This document shows positions 1 through 6,977 of a stretch of DNA of 36,308 nucleotides, in pieces. Made by a program: the position numbers and the translations under genes. This DNA comes from an uncultured Clostridia bacterium. GTDB taxonomy: Bacteria > Bacillota > Clostridia > TANB77 > CAG-508. Numbering within the stretch: position 1 is the stretch's first letter; the number at the start of each line of letters is the position of its first letter. The notes beneath the pieces were generated by a model. The model ran no database searches and was not told where the DNA came from. It saw nothing but the letters and a program-made list of their open reading frames with translations. The DNA lies in NCBI GenBank assembly GCA_948891265.1, contig CAQUBD010000018.1, positions 1 to 36,308 on the forward strand, given 5' to 3'.

Positions 1-30
1 TTTTTATTTACAAATACAATATTTTTTTGG

Positions 31-103
31 GACATTTTCACTTACTAGTCACAAGTTTTTTACATTTTTTATGTATACTGTGTGACTAGTACGTGAAAAT
101 GTC
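31..103. repeat. 23-bp inverted repeat, one mismatch
   Basis: Arms at 31-53 and 81-103 are reverse complements over 23 bases with one mismatch; the loop is 27 bases and AT-rich. The outer ends read GACATTTTCAC and the inner ends TACTAGTCACA. No gene is seen to the left within the window. It could be a terminator for an upstream gene, a dispersed palindromic element or a protein-binding site. There is no good T-run directly after either arm, so a plain terminator is not the best reading. Confidence 0.7.
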
Positions 104-152
104 TTAATTTTTAAGTCGGTTTGTAAATTTTACAAATTTTTTGCAATTTTCG

Positions 153-181
153 TTGACAATTAAATTATATTATGATATATT
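153..181 (+). promoter_or_regulatory. sigma-A promoter of the small-RNA unit
   Basis: TTGACA at 153-158, a 17-base spacer and TATATT at 176-181. This is a near-consensus promoter reading rightwards, and the next good coding gene is on the other strand. Transcription would start near 188. Confidence 0.7.
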
Positions 182-186
182 GTATT

Positions 187-305
187 CCATCCCTATAGAG
201 GGAATTTTCCATGTGGTAATTTCACATGACGAACCACCGGTATTGACTGGATGGTTAAGAAAAGGAACTTATGAAAGTACTAATGTACTTAAGTAAGTTC
301 CTTTT
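187..305 (+). ncRNA. candidate structured small RNA, family not recognised
   Basis: The stretch has its own promoter and ends in a long hairpin. Between them, CCAT (187-190) can pair with ATGG (251-254), enclosing a CCCT/AGGG hairpin (191-194 with 199-202) and a CATGTG/CACATG hairpin (210-215 with 223-228). An unpaired stretch rich in A and C follows (229-248). That gives a three-way-junction shape of about 70 nt followed by a terminator, the layout of a riboswitch or a free small RNA. No plus-strand gene follows, so a free RNA is more likely. I do not recognise a known family. Confidence 0.4.
260..305. terminator. bidirectional intrinsic terminator
   Basis: A 12-bp stem (260-271 with 294-305) carries a second 6-bp stem inside (275-280 with 285-290, loop TAAT). 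AAAA on one side and TTTT on the other suit termination in both directions: the small RNA from the left and the minus-strand four-gene operon from the right, whose last stop is at 309. Confidence 0.75.
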
Positions 306-308
306 ACA

Positions 309-1691
309 TTATCTTGTAACTTTATATGTTCCTACATCAGTATTCCATGTATTTAAAACATATTGCTTTTCAGATTTCGGTACTAAAGCAATTCTAAATG
401 CTGACATTGGTTTTTGTTTACTATTTATACATTCTTGTCCATCTGAACATGCCTTAATCCATCCACTTCCATCTACTAATATTTGATATACAATTGAAAA
501 TTGAGAGTAATCTTTTAATTGCATTTTTATTCCGCAAATTCCATATTTGAAATATTCTTTAGTATCTGGTATAGGATTTCTTCCATTTATATCAGTTTGA
601 CCTACTGCATTAATTCCTGCACCACCAAACTGAAAATATTTTTTGTTCTGTATCGTTACTAAATCACTTGATTTCATTGATTTATATGTATTGTTACTTG
701 GATTATATCCATGATTATATATCATATTTGATGTTCTACATCTAGCTTTTCCTCCATCTCCCCAATATGTATAAATATATGAGTTTGCTTGTACAAAATC
801 ATTTGCTATATTACCTTCTACATTAAAAGCTAACGCTTCTGTCTTTAATATCGAATTGGTCTTTACTGCTTGTGCACCTGCTATATCATAATTTCCATAT
901 CCAAATGTCCATCCAATGTTTGAATTATGAGAAGCATAAATTATATTTATAAATGTTGCTTTTGTAATATTTATATTTATAGTAGACTCATTTCCAGCAT
1001 AATCAACTATAGGTAGTTTATATGAAATATTATTAGTAAATTCTTTTTCTATTTTTAACTTATTTTCTGATACTTTCCACCCTTCTAGATTTCTTATATA
1101 CTCACTCAAATTAATAATGGCATTAACTTTTCCTCCTGATATTCCTTGTTCTATAAAACTTCCATTTGGCGCAATATTGTCAATTGTTATATTTGTATCA
1201 TATTCAACTTTTTCATTTTTCAAATCTCCTGCATCAATTGCAGTCCCTTCTAATATGTCAATTTTTAATTTACCATTTTCTACTATATTTTTTAGTTCTA
1301 TTTCGTATATTTTCTCTTCATTAGTATCTTTTGTCTTAGTAAATTTTATATTTTGAATATTTACGTAGTTATTATTAATTTTTATTTTTACATGTTCTTT
1401 ATCACAATATACATTTTTCAAATTCTTATCTGTTATTTTTATATTTACTTTTATTATATGATTTTTGTTAGCATATTTTTCATATCCTTTATTTGTATTT
1501 GATGTATTTATTATTTCTATTTTAGGTTTTGTTCTATCTATATTAAGATTTGCAATACAAAATTCATTTTGCATTATATACTTTGCATTTATAATTGTAT
1601 TTATTGATACAATTAACACCATGATTCCTAAAATGCTCAATAACTTTATCACATTTTTGCTTTTTATATAATTGATTTCTATACTTGTCAC
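309..1691 (-). CDS. membrane-anchored surface protein with ChW-like repeats
   Basis: Of about 460 residues. A short basic stretch is followed by one hydrophobic segment (about residues 16-36), so the protein is exported or anchored. Residues 50-235 look like Ig-like beta domains, one ending in DYAGNES. The C-terminal third carries two repeats that resemble clostridial hydrophobic-W (ChW) repeats: a Tyr, then NIGW or GSGW, a glycine/alanine turn, then an EALAF or SAFRI strand. ChW repeats occur on clostridial surface proteins; the match here is by eye only. It is the last gene of the 3623-309 operon, 4 bases after its neighbour. The start is odd: the GTG at 1691 overlaps the GGAGG ribosome site, and the codon at proper spacing is ATA at 1682-1680. 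Confidence 0.6.
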   Translation of the reverse strand: MTSIEINYIKSKNVIKLLSILGIMVLIVSINTIINAKYIMQNEFCIANLNIDRTKPKIEIINTSNTNKGYEKYANKNHIIKVNIKITDKNLKNVYCDKEHVKIKINNNYVNIQNIKFTKTKDTNEEKIYEIELKNIVENGKLKIDILEGTAIDAGDLKNEKVEYDTNITIDNIAPNGSFIEQGISGGKVNAIINLSEYIRNLEGWKVSENKLKIEKEFTNNISYKLPIVDYAGNESTININITKATFINIIYASHNSNIGWTFGYGNYDIAGAQAVKTNSILKTEALAFNVEGNIANDFVQANSYIYTYWGDGGKARCRTSNMIYNHGYNPSNNTYKSMKSSDLVTIQNKKYFQFGGAGINAVGQTDINGRNPIPDTKEYFKYGICGIKMQLKDYSQFSIVYQILVDGSGWIKACSDGQECINSKQKPMSAFRIALVPKSEKQYVLNTWNTDVGTYKVTR

Positions 1692-1694
1692 CTC

Positions 1695-2318
1695 CTAACT
1701 AAATTCTTCTCCTATTGTGTATATATTGAATTCATATTTTTTTATATTTCCTGAGTCTTTTGTATCTTGCATATCTACATTCTTTTCGTTTTCTTTATCT
1801 TCATAATCCCAATACCATTTTATTATAATATTTATTTTTTCGTTTCTATTTATATTTCCTGTTAATTTTTGGGTTAATTCTTCTAATGTAGTAGCTTCAC
1901 TTATTATAGAACCATCTTTTAATGCTTTAAATTTTAAATTTTTTGGTTTTTCATTTATACTAATAAATTGTATTTTATACTTTAGCTTTTGATTTGAATC
2001 TAATATTATGCTAAATTCTCCATTTGTTCCAGGTGCAATTTTTTCATAAATAAGGCTCTCTTTATTTATTGTTTCAGCTAAATCTATCGATTTTAAATCA
2101 GTATTTTTATAGTCAATCTTAAAGTGATATTCTTTTTTATTATTATGCTTTTTATCATTCTGTAGGTTAATATCTTTATTTAATATTCCTTTTGAATATA
2201 GCTTTAAAAATAAAAAATCATCATATTTTTGTAATTTTGGAAATCTCTTTAGAAAAAATATTGTTATAATTAGAATAATTAAAATTAGAAATAAGATTAA
2301 GATTTTTCTTTTCTTCAT
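1695..2318 (-). CDS. TasA/CalY-like exported protein
   Basis: Of 207 residues. It starts with a lysine-rich tail and one hydrophobic segment (residues 5-23), so it is exported and probably stays anchored. The core holds the IAPGTNGEF motif, then a strand-rich stretch, KPKNLKF, and WYWDYE. The same order (IAPGTxGxF, KPxNLKF, W-W-YE) occurs in the protein at 3030-3623, so the two are paralogues. IAPGT proteins of this type belong to the camelysin/TasA family, which in bacilli forms extracellular fibres. It lies third in a four-gene operon, 9 bases after the previous gene. Fibre formation is inferred from the family, not shown. Confidence 0.6.
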   Translation of the reverse strand: MKKRKILILFLILIILIITIFFLKRFPKLQKYDDFLFLKLYSKGILNKDINLQNDKKHNNKKEYHFKIDYKNTDLKSIDLAETINKESLIYEKIAPGTNGEFSIILDSNQKLKYKIQFISINEKPKNLKFKALKDGSIISEATTLEELTQKLTGNINRNEKINIIIKWYWDYEDKENEKNVDMQDTKDSGNIKKYEFNIYTIGEEFS

Positions 2319-2327
2319 ACTATCACC

Positions 2328-2897
2328 TTACGCCTTCACCTGTTCAGTATGAACTTTAACTTGAATTTTTTGCATTATATCTGTTATCGAGTTTGTTTTG
2401 TTTTTATCATATGTTATTTTTATTTTGTATTCTTTTTCTTCTTTTTTATCTTTTGAAATTTTTATATATTCGGTTTTATTATTGTTTAATTCTATTTTAT
2501 TTTCACCCTGATATAATTCCATATTTATTGATTTATCAATATTTGATAAAATTTCTATATAATATTTTAAATCTGTTTCTGTCACTTTATTTTGTTCATT
2601 AAAATTTTTTATTTTAAATGTGTATATTCCATGATTATTAGCAGCTGTTATATCTATACTAGGATTATTTTCTACTACTAAAATTGGATTTGCTATTTGC
2701 GCATTTGATTTTATAATTACTTCTTCTATTGTTTTTGCCATACTATATCCACAAAGCAATAATAAGATTATTATAAATATTATTAATACAGCAGTAATCG
2801 TTTTTGAATTTTTTCCATAACTTTTATTATCCTTTATAATTTTCTCCTTACTTATTATTGGTAAATTTGCATATTTTGCATTCTCTATTTTTTTCAT
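2328..2897 (-). CDS. exported TasA-like protein (weak match)
   Basis: Of 189 residues. An unusually long basic cytoplasmic tail (about 34 residues) precedes one hydrophobic segment (about 35-53) that ends in GYSMAKT, a likely signal-peptide end. The rest is predicted beta-rich (PILVVENNPSIDI, YTFKIKNF, KYYIEIL) and lysine-rich. It lacks the IAPGT motif of its two neighbours, but the GYSMAK signal end and the strand pattern match secreted proteins of SipW/TasA loci. The ribosome site AGGAGGTT lies just upstream. It is the second gene of the operon. Function unknown; a minor fibre subunit or anchor would fit the place. Confidence 0.5.
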   Translation of the reverse strand: MKKIENAKYANLPIISKEKIIKDNKSYGKNSKTITAVLIIFIIILLLLCGYSMAKTIEEVIIKSNAQIANPILVVENNPSIDITAANNHGIYTFKIKNFNEQNKVTETDLKYYIEILSNIDKSINMELYQGENKIELNNNKTEYIKISKDKKEEKEYKIKITYDKNKTNSITDIMQKIQVKVHTEQVKA

Positions 2898-3029
2898 TTA
2901 ACCTCCTTGTATAATTTTGAACAAGTTATGATTAATTTTAAAACTTTTATCATATCTTTTTTGTCCATATATATTATATTTATTAAATTAATACATTTCC
3001 ATATTTTTTATATTAACAAACTCTATTTT

Positions 3030-3623
3030 TTAATTTTGTGGTATCATTTGTATTCCTGATACAATAACATCAAAAGTATAATTATTTATTTCTTTAGCAT
3101 CTTTGGTATCTACTATATCATTTGCTTCAATTTCTTGTGGTAATGTTCCAGTTTCGTATTTCCAATTCCAACCTATTGTTAGTGTTTTCACTTTATCTTG
3201 GTCATTTGCATTTATTACTCCTGACAATACTTCTTGTAATTCTGTAATTGAATTATATGTATTTCCTTCATATGTAAATTTTAAATTTCTAGGCTTTTTA
3301 GATTCATTTTCAAATTTAATGATATAATTGATTCCGACTTCTGAGCCTGTAGCATCTATTTTAATTTTAAAATCTCCTTCTGTTCCTGGTGCAATTTTAT
3401 TATTTACTAATGTTTCATTATTTATTGTTGACTTTAAAGAAATTGTTTGAAGCTGTTCTTCTTTTTCATTTACTTTAAAATTCCAACTTGCTATATCTGC
3501 TGTTCCTTGTCCAGTAACCCTCGACATGTATTTGGCATATGCACGTCCTCCTATAAATGATACAACTATTGCTATTAATGCAATACTTAATAATACTATT
3601 TTTTTCTTTTTACTCAATAGCAT
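3030..3623 (-). CDS. TasA/CalY (camelysin)-like secreted protein
   Basis: Of 197 residues. It has a classic signal peptide (KKKK, hydrophobic 10-25, GGRAYAKYMS). The sequence then follows the family pattern: ADIASWNFKVN, IAPGTEGDFKIKID, EVGINYIIKF, KPRNLKF, TIGWNWKYE. These are hallmarks of camelysin/TasA-type proteins, secreted fibre proteins or metalloprotease-like surface proteins in bacilli, usually cut by the special signal peptidase SipW. No SipW gene is visible in this window. It is the first gene of the operon, behind the perfect promoter at 3742-3770 and a leader of about 110 nt. The ribosome site AGGAGG lies just before the ATG. Confidence 0.7.
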   Translation of the reverse strand: MLLSKKKKIVLLSIALIAIVVSFIGGRAYAKYMSRVTGQGTADIASWNFKVNEKEEQLQTISLKSTINNETLVNNKIAPGTEGDFKIKIDATGSEVGINYIIKFENESKKPRNLKFTYEGNTYNSITELQEVLSGVINANDQDKVKTLTIGWNWKYETGTLPQEIEANDIVDTKDAKEINNYTFDVIVSGIQMIPQN

Positions 3624-3741
3624 TCCTCCTTTTATTTAATTTTTGTTTTTTGGATTTTTTTCGATTTCGATTTGATTTAAGCAAAGTTCTTTTGAACTGC
3701 TTTTGAATTAAAATTTATAAAAAATATGAAAATGTATTAAG

Positions 3742-3770
3742 ATTATACTTCCAAAATACTCATTTGTCAA
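3742..3770 (-). promoter_or_regulatory. consensus promoter of the TasA-like operon
   Basis: On the minus strand TTGACA (3765-3770), 17 bases, TATAAT (3742-3747): both hexamers perfect. It drives the operon from 3623 to 309 with a leader of about 110 nt that contains a small AGTTC/GAACT hairpin near 3684-3698. Confidence 0.85.
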
Positions 3771-3782
3771 CAAAAACATTTC

Positions 3783-3836
3783 GACAAAATGTGACAAAAG
3801 AATAGGACAGTTTTCCTCTGTCCCACTTGTGTCATC
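3783..3836. repeat. palindromic GGGAC-type element, probably also a terminator
   Basis: A GGACAG/CTGTCC stem (3805-3810 with 3818-3823) is flanked by TGTGACA-type ends. It sits directly after the stop of the 3832-4218 gene and before the operon promoter. Read on the minus strand the stem is followed by TATTCTTTT, so it can end that gene's transcript. It resembles the GGGAC palindromes at 6663-6714 and 32011-32102. Confidence 0.5.
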
Positions 3837-4218
3837 TTTTATTAACTCCTATTATTCCTCCTAAAACTCCAAATATAATAGCTACTATTATCATTATTAA
3901 TGATTGAATACTTAGCGAAAATCTCCAATTTAATATACTGGATATTAAGTATATTGTTACTATGTAACTAGCTCCTATTATAGCACCATTTATTAGTCCA
4001 TTTTTTCTTATCTTAATATTTCCTAACGAACTTCCTATTAATATGCTAATTGCTGTTATTACCATTATTACTGCATTAATAGTAGTTTCTGATATATTGG
4101 TATATGTTAAAAATATTGAAAATATCATTAATAATATTAGTGTTGTTATTAATGATATTCCCACTCCTTTTAATATATTTTTAGTATATTTATTATCACT
4201 TATTTTCATATTCTCCAT
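3832..4218 (-). CDS. TIGR04086 family membrane protein
   Basis: Of 128 residues with four hydrophobic segments (about 15-37, 43-63, 72-95, 102-124). Size, four-helix layout and glycine-rich turns (GSSLGNIKIRKNG, GVLGGIIGV) match the TIGR04086 family of small clostridial and bacillar membrane proteins, whose function is unknown. It has a ribosome site GGAGG before the ATG. No clear promoter is seen in the 70 bases upstream. Not linked in function to its neighbours as far as I can see. Confidence 0.65.
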   Translation of the reverse strand: MENMKISDNKYTKNILKGVGISLITTLILLMIFSIFLTYTNISETTINAVIMVITAISILIGSSLGNIKIRKNGLINGAIIGASYIVTIYLISSILNWRFSLSIQSLIMIIVAIIFGVLGGIIGVNKR

Positions 4219-4291
4219 GATATTTCCTCCAATAAATTTATTTATTAAATTATATTAGGTTTCGTATCAAATATGACTTTTTAAAATAGTT

Positions 4292-5524
4292 TTATTCTAT
4301 TTCTTTTTGATTTTCAATTTCATTTTGTTCTATTATTTTCTTCTTTTTTCCAGATCCTTCTTTCTTTAATAGTTTAATATCATCATAACTTAAATTTCTA
4401 GTTATTTCAAACATATTCTCTAAATGTTTTTTTGCTTTTCTTTCTTTTTTGCTTAATTTACTTTCTTTTATCTCTATATTTTCTATGTTAAATGGTATTG
4501 ATATTCTTGCAAATATTGGTATAAATATTGGATCTTTCTTTATTTTAGGAACAACCTTAGGTGCATCTATATCTATTGCAATATTTGCAAATTGTATAGC
4601 TTTTTCTTTATCTCCTTTAATCATTGATATTTTCGCTAATTCATAATAGCTATCTGCTGCTAATTCTTCATCTTCAACTGCTTCCATAAAATATCTTTCT
4701 GCCTCTTCTAATTCTCTATATATTAATGCTATTTCGGCCAATGAATATTTTGAATTATATATAAGAGAATTTATTTCTGCAGCTCTTTCATAGAATATTT
4801 TTGCATTTTGGAAGTCATTCAACATTGTATATACAATCCCTAAATTATAATTTATGTCGAAGCTTAGTGGATTATATTTTAAAGCTTCTTGATATATATT
4901 AGCGGCTTCTTTATACATCTCTTTATTTATTAATATATCTCCTAGTAATACTGTAGCTTTATAATAGTCTGGCTTTTTGTTTAATAAATTGAATAACATT
5001 TCTGCTGATTCATCTGATTTATTTAAGTTATTTAGTAATTCTGCAACTTTGTAATATGAATCATAATCTTTTTTGTTTATATCAATAGCTTGTACATATT
5101 CATCTATTGCTTTTCTCATTCCACCTTCTAATTCATATATTTCTGCTAGCATTTTGTGTCCTATATAATTTTCTGGATATTTTGTTACTAAATTTATTAA
5201 TTGTTCTTTTGCTTTTTTATTGTTTCCAAATTTTAGATATATAATTGCCTTAGATACATTTAATACTTGAATTAGAGAGATTCCCTTTTTTTCCATAATT
5301 ATTACTAAAATAGGTATTATAATTCCAAATATATATTTTATTATAATTACACTTGAAGCTAATTGTATCTTTCCTAATACTGCTATAAAGTTTAGTAATA
5401 TTCCTATCGCTTGTAATATTAATATTATTATATAACTTGTATCGTTTCTTTTTATCATTTTGAAGAAAATATAAACAAATAGTCCAAATGATAATACTGC
5501 AAATATTAATTGTTCTAAAATCAT
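4292..5524 (-). CDS. membrane-anchored TPR-repeat protein
   Basis: Of 410 residues. The N-terminus has three hydrophobic segments (about 1-20, 29-50, 55-76), followed by about eight tetratricopeptide repeats (residues 95-320) with the usual pattern, for example YYKATVLLGDILINKEMYKEAANIYQ shortened to its A/G/Y/A positions. The C-terminal 60 residues are highly charged. The layout (membrane anchor then TPR) resembles scaffold proteins such as LapB/YciM, but no rubredoxin-like zinc site is present, so I do not assign that role. The start is ATG with AAAGGAAAAAAG upstream. The gene follows directly on a repeat array (5541-5692), whose last copy touches the ribosome site. Confidence 0.65.
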   Translation of the reverse strand: MILEQLIFAVLSFGLFVYIFFKMIKRNDTSYIIILILQAIGILLNFIAVLGKIQLASSVIIIKYIFGIIIPILVIIMEKKGISLIQVLNVSKAIIYLKFGNNKKAKEQLINLVTKYPENYIGHKMLAEIYELEGGMRKAIDEYVQAIDINKKDYDSYYKVAELLNNLNKSDESAEMLFNLLNKKPDYYKATVLLGDILINKEMYKEAANIYQEALKYNPLSFDINYNLGIVYTMLNDFQNAKIFYERAAEINSLIYNSKYSLAEIALIYRELEEAERYFMEAVEDEELAADSYYELAKISMIKGDKEKAIQFANIAIDIDAPKVVPKIKKDPIFIPIFARISIPFNIENIEIKESKLSKKERKAKKHLENMFEITRNLSYDDIKLLKKEGSGKKKKIIEQNEIENQKEIE

Positions 5525-5540
5525 AACTTTTTTCCTTTCG

Positions 5541-5692
5541 CTTCACTTCGTTCCGCTCATCGTCATCCAAAATTTTTTCAAAAATTTCGTCTGCCAAATC
5601 TTGCCTTCGAAGCTTTTTTCACTTCTTTCCGCTCATCGTCATCCAAAATTTGCCTTCGAAGCTTTTTCACTTCGTTCCGCTCATCGTCATCC
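5541..5692. repeat. tandem repeat, three copies of a 49-nt unit
   Basis: Copies at 5541-5574 (partial), 5601-5649 and 5650-5692. The unit contains TTCGAAGC, CACTTCGTTCCGCTC and ATCGTCATCC. On the minus strand one frame would read DDDERNEVK repeatedly, but no gene start supports it. GC content is clearly above the surroundings. There are no equal-length unique spacers, so this is not a CRISPR array. Confidence 0.75.
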
Positions 5693-5873
5693 TTTTAGCG
5701 GTTACAAATTCGCTATCGCTCATTTGCATAAGATATCCGTATCTCATTTCATTTCGAACGGCTATCTCAATTTCTGTCTGCCAAATCTTGCTTTATGGTC
5801 TTTACTATTTTATTTCATTTTTTGTTATTTGTCTAGCATTTTCGACTTTTTTCAGAAAAAAAGCATAACTATT

Positions 5874-5949
5874 GTTACAGTTCACATCCATATTATTTAA
5901 AACTTTTCCCCGTTTCAGGACAAGCATTATTAAAGCTGTGAATTGTAAC
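5874..5949. repeat. 13-bp inverted repeat around a 50-base loop
   Basis: GTTACAGTTCACA (5874-5886) and its near reverse complement at 5937-5949 (one mismatch) enclose about 50 bases with CCCCG and AGGACAAG. No open frame of note. Function unknown; it could be a small dispersed element. Confidence 0.5.
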
Positions 5950-6016
5950 TGACTATTCAGAGGTTATTATATTACTTATTCATGTAAAGTAAATTTGATT
6001 GTTTCCATTGTTCTAA

Positions 6017-6613
6017 TTAACTTTGTAAATTACTATAAATTTTATAATCTCTTAATATTTTTCTAACATAATTATTTGTCTCTTTATATGGAATATTTTC
6101 TATATCAGAACCATCCTCTTTTATTATTTCTTTTTCAATCCAATTATCAACTGTTCCAATTCCCGCATTATAAGCAGTAATAGCTATCTCTATATTTTTA
6201 TATCTTTCTATTAGAATTGCTAAGTATTTTGTTCCTAAGTTTATATTAAAATCTATTTCTTTTAGTTTATTCTCTAATTTTTCATCTATTACTTGTATAT
6301 CTAATCTTCTGGCTATATCTTTTGCTGTACTTTCTATTAATTGCATTAGTCCTATTGCATTTTTATTTGATCTAGCTTCTGGATTAAAGTTGCTTTCTGC
6401 TTTTATTACCGCATAAATCAAGTTTTCATCTACATTATATTGGCTTGCATACTTTATTACATATTCTGAATATTCTTTTTTGTAAATAATTTTTTGTACC
6501 CTCACTGGAACATTTATAATTGCTAATACTATACTTGTAATTATTATCATTAATAAAATAACTATAATCTTTTTGTCTATAATAACTATTTCAAACGACT
6601 CCCTTCCTGTCAA
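6017..6613 (-). CDS. lytic transglycosylase, Slt/MltE type
   Basis: Of about 190-198 residues. One N-terminal membrane segment (about 15-35) is followed by an SLT domain: the catalytic glutamate in IKAESNFNPEARS (E73 counted from the 6613 start), then GLMQ, then AYNAG and NYV. The enzyme cleaves the glycan strands of peptidoglycan between MurNAc and GlcNAc outside the membrane. The C-terminus is the usual end of the family. The start is unclear: a TTG at 6613 has no good ribosome site, while GGAAGGGAG near 6608-6600 stands correctly before an ATA at 6589-6587, giving a natural beginning (VIIDKKIIVILLM). It stands alone between the repeat gap and polA. Confidence 0.8.
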   Translation of the reverse strand: MTGRESFEIVIIDKKIIVILLMIIITSIVLAIINVPVRVQKIIYKKEYSEYVIKYASQYNVDENLIYAVIKAESNFNPEARSNKNAIGLMQLIESTAKDIARRLDIQVIDEKLENKLKEIDFNINLGTKYLAILIERYKNIEIAITAYNAGIGTVDNWIEKEIIKEDGSDIENIPYKETNNYVRKILRDYKIYSNLQS

Positions 6614-6662
6614 AGTAATATTTATCCTGTTCTCTCAATTTTTAAAATACAATTCAAGATGT

Positions 6663-6714
6663 GTCCCCAATGGGACATTTTTGTCCCAAAAGGAAACGTC
6701 CCCAATGGGACATT
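6663..6714. repeat. two GGGAC palindromes in direct repeat at the polA end
   Basis: GTCCCCAATGGGACATT occurs at 6663-6679 and again at 6698-6714. Each copy is itself a GTCCC/GGGAC palindrome, with TTGTCCCAAAAGG between them. The second copy overlaps the polA stop codon (6713-6715). It could act as a terminator-like structure for polA. Confidence 0.7.
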
Positions 6715-6970
6715 ATTTGCATTCGTACCAGTTCTCAGCCTCTGAAACATCTGCGATTAGTGGAACTTTTAGACTAATTGCATTTTCCATTTGTCTTTTT
6801 ATTATTTCTTTTACTTCTTCTGCTTCTTTAATAGGTGCTTCTATCATCATTTCATCATGTACTTGTAAAACAATTTTAGATTTTAAATTTCTTCTTTTCA
6901 ATTCATTATACACATTTATCATTGCTATTTTCATTATGTCTGCTGCAGTTCCTTGTATTGGTGTGTTCAT
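6713..6970 (-). pseudogene. polA: DNA polymerase I, C-terminal piece (third frame)
   Basis: The last 85 residues of Pol I: MNTPIQGTAADIM, then motif C (VLQVHDEMM) with the metal-binding aspartate of the polymerase site, then the usual C-terminal helix. It has no ribosome site of its own. It is the direct continuation of the 6978-8603 piece: in the +1 frame that piece would read on as QF-GSRAAMNTPIQG, which matches the known spacing of family A polymerases exactly. One extra base (the C of a CGG codon at 6986-6984) separates them. Without a frameshift the polymerase would lack motif C and be inactive. Confidence 0.85.
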
Positions 6971-6977
6971 TGCAGCT

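Larger units (their letters stand above)
5525..6016. other. 492-bp gap without a supported gene
   Basis: The stretch between the transglycosylase and the TPR gene holds the tandem array at 5541-5692, a second copy of GTCTGCCAAATCTTGC (5589-5604 and near 5776-5791), a small palindrome near 5728-5745 and the inverted repeat at 5874-5949. Short open frames cross it on both strands, but none has a ribosome site or a recognisable product. It looks like accumulated repeat DNA. Confidence 0.6.

Noticed and set aside
271..486. Plus-strand small protein at 271
   Set aside because: Its start lies within the terminator hairpin and the rest is antisense to the surface-protein gene.
5250..5597. Minus-strand protein across the TPR start
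   Set aside because: Its N-terminus is repeat DNA and the rest is the wrong frame of the TPR gene; no ribosome site.
5541..5692. CRISPR array
   Set aside because: Units are directly adjacent and nearly identical throughout; no unique spacers of equal length and no cas genes.
5601..5900. Plus-strand proteins in the repeat gap
   Set aside because: Composed of repeat DNA in the first half, no ribosome site, no recognisable product.
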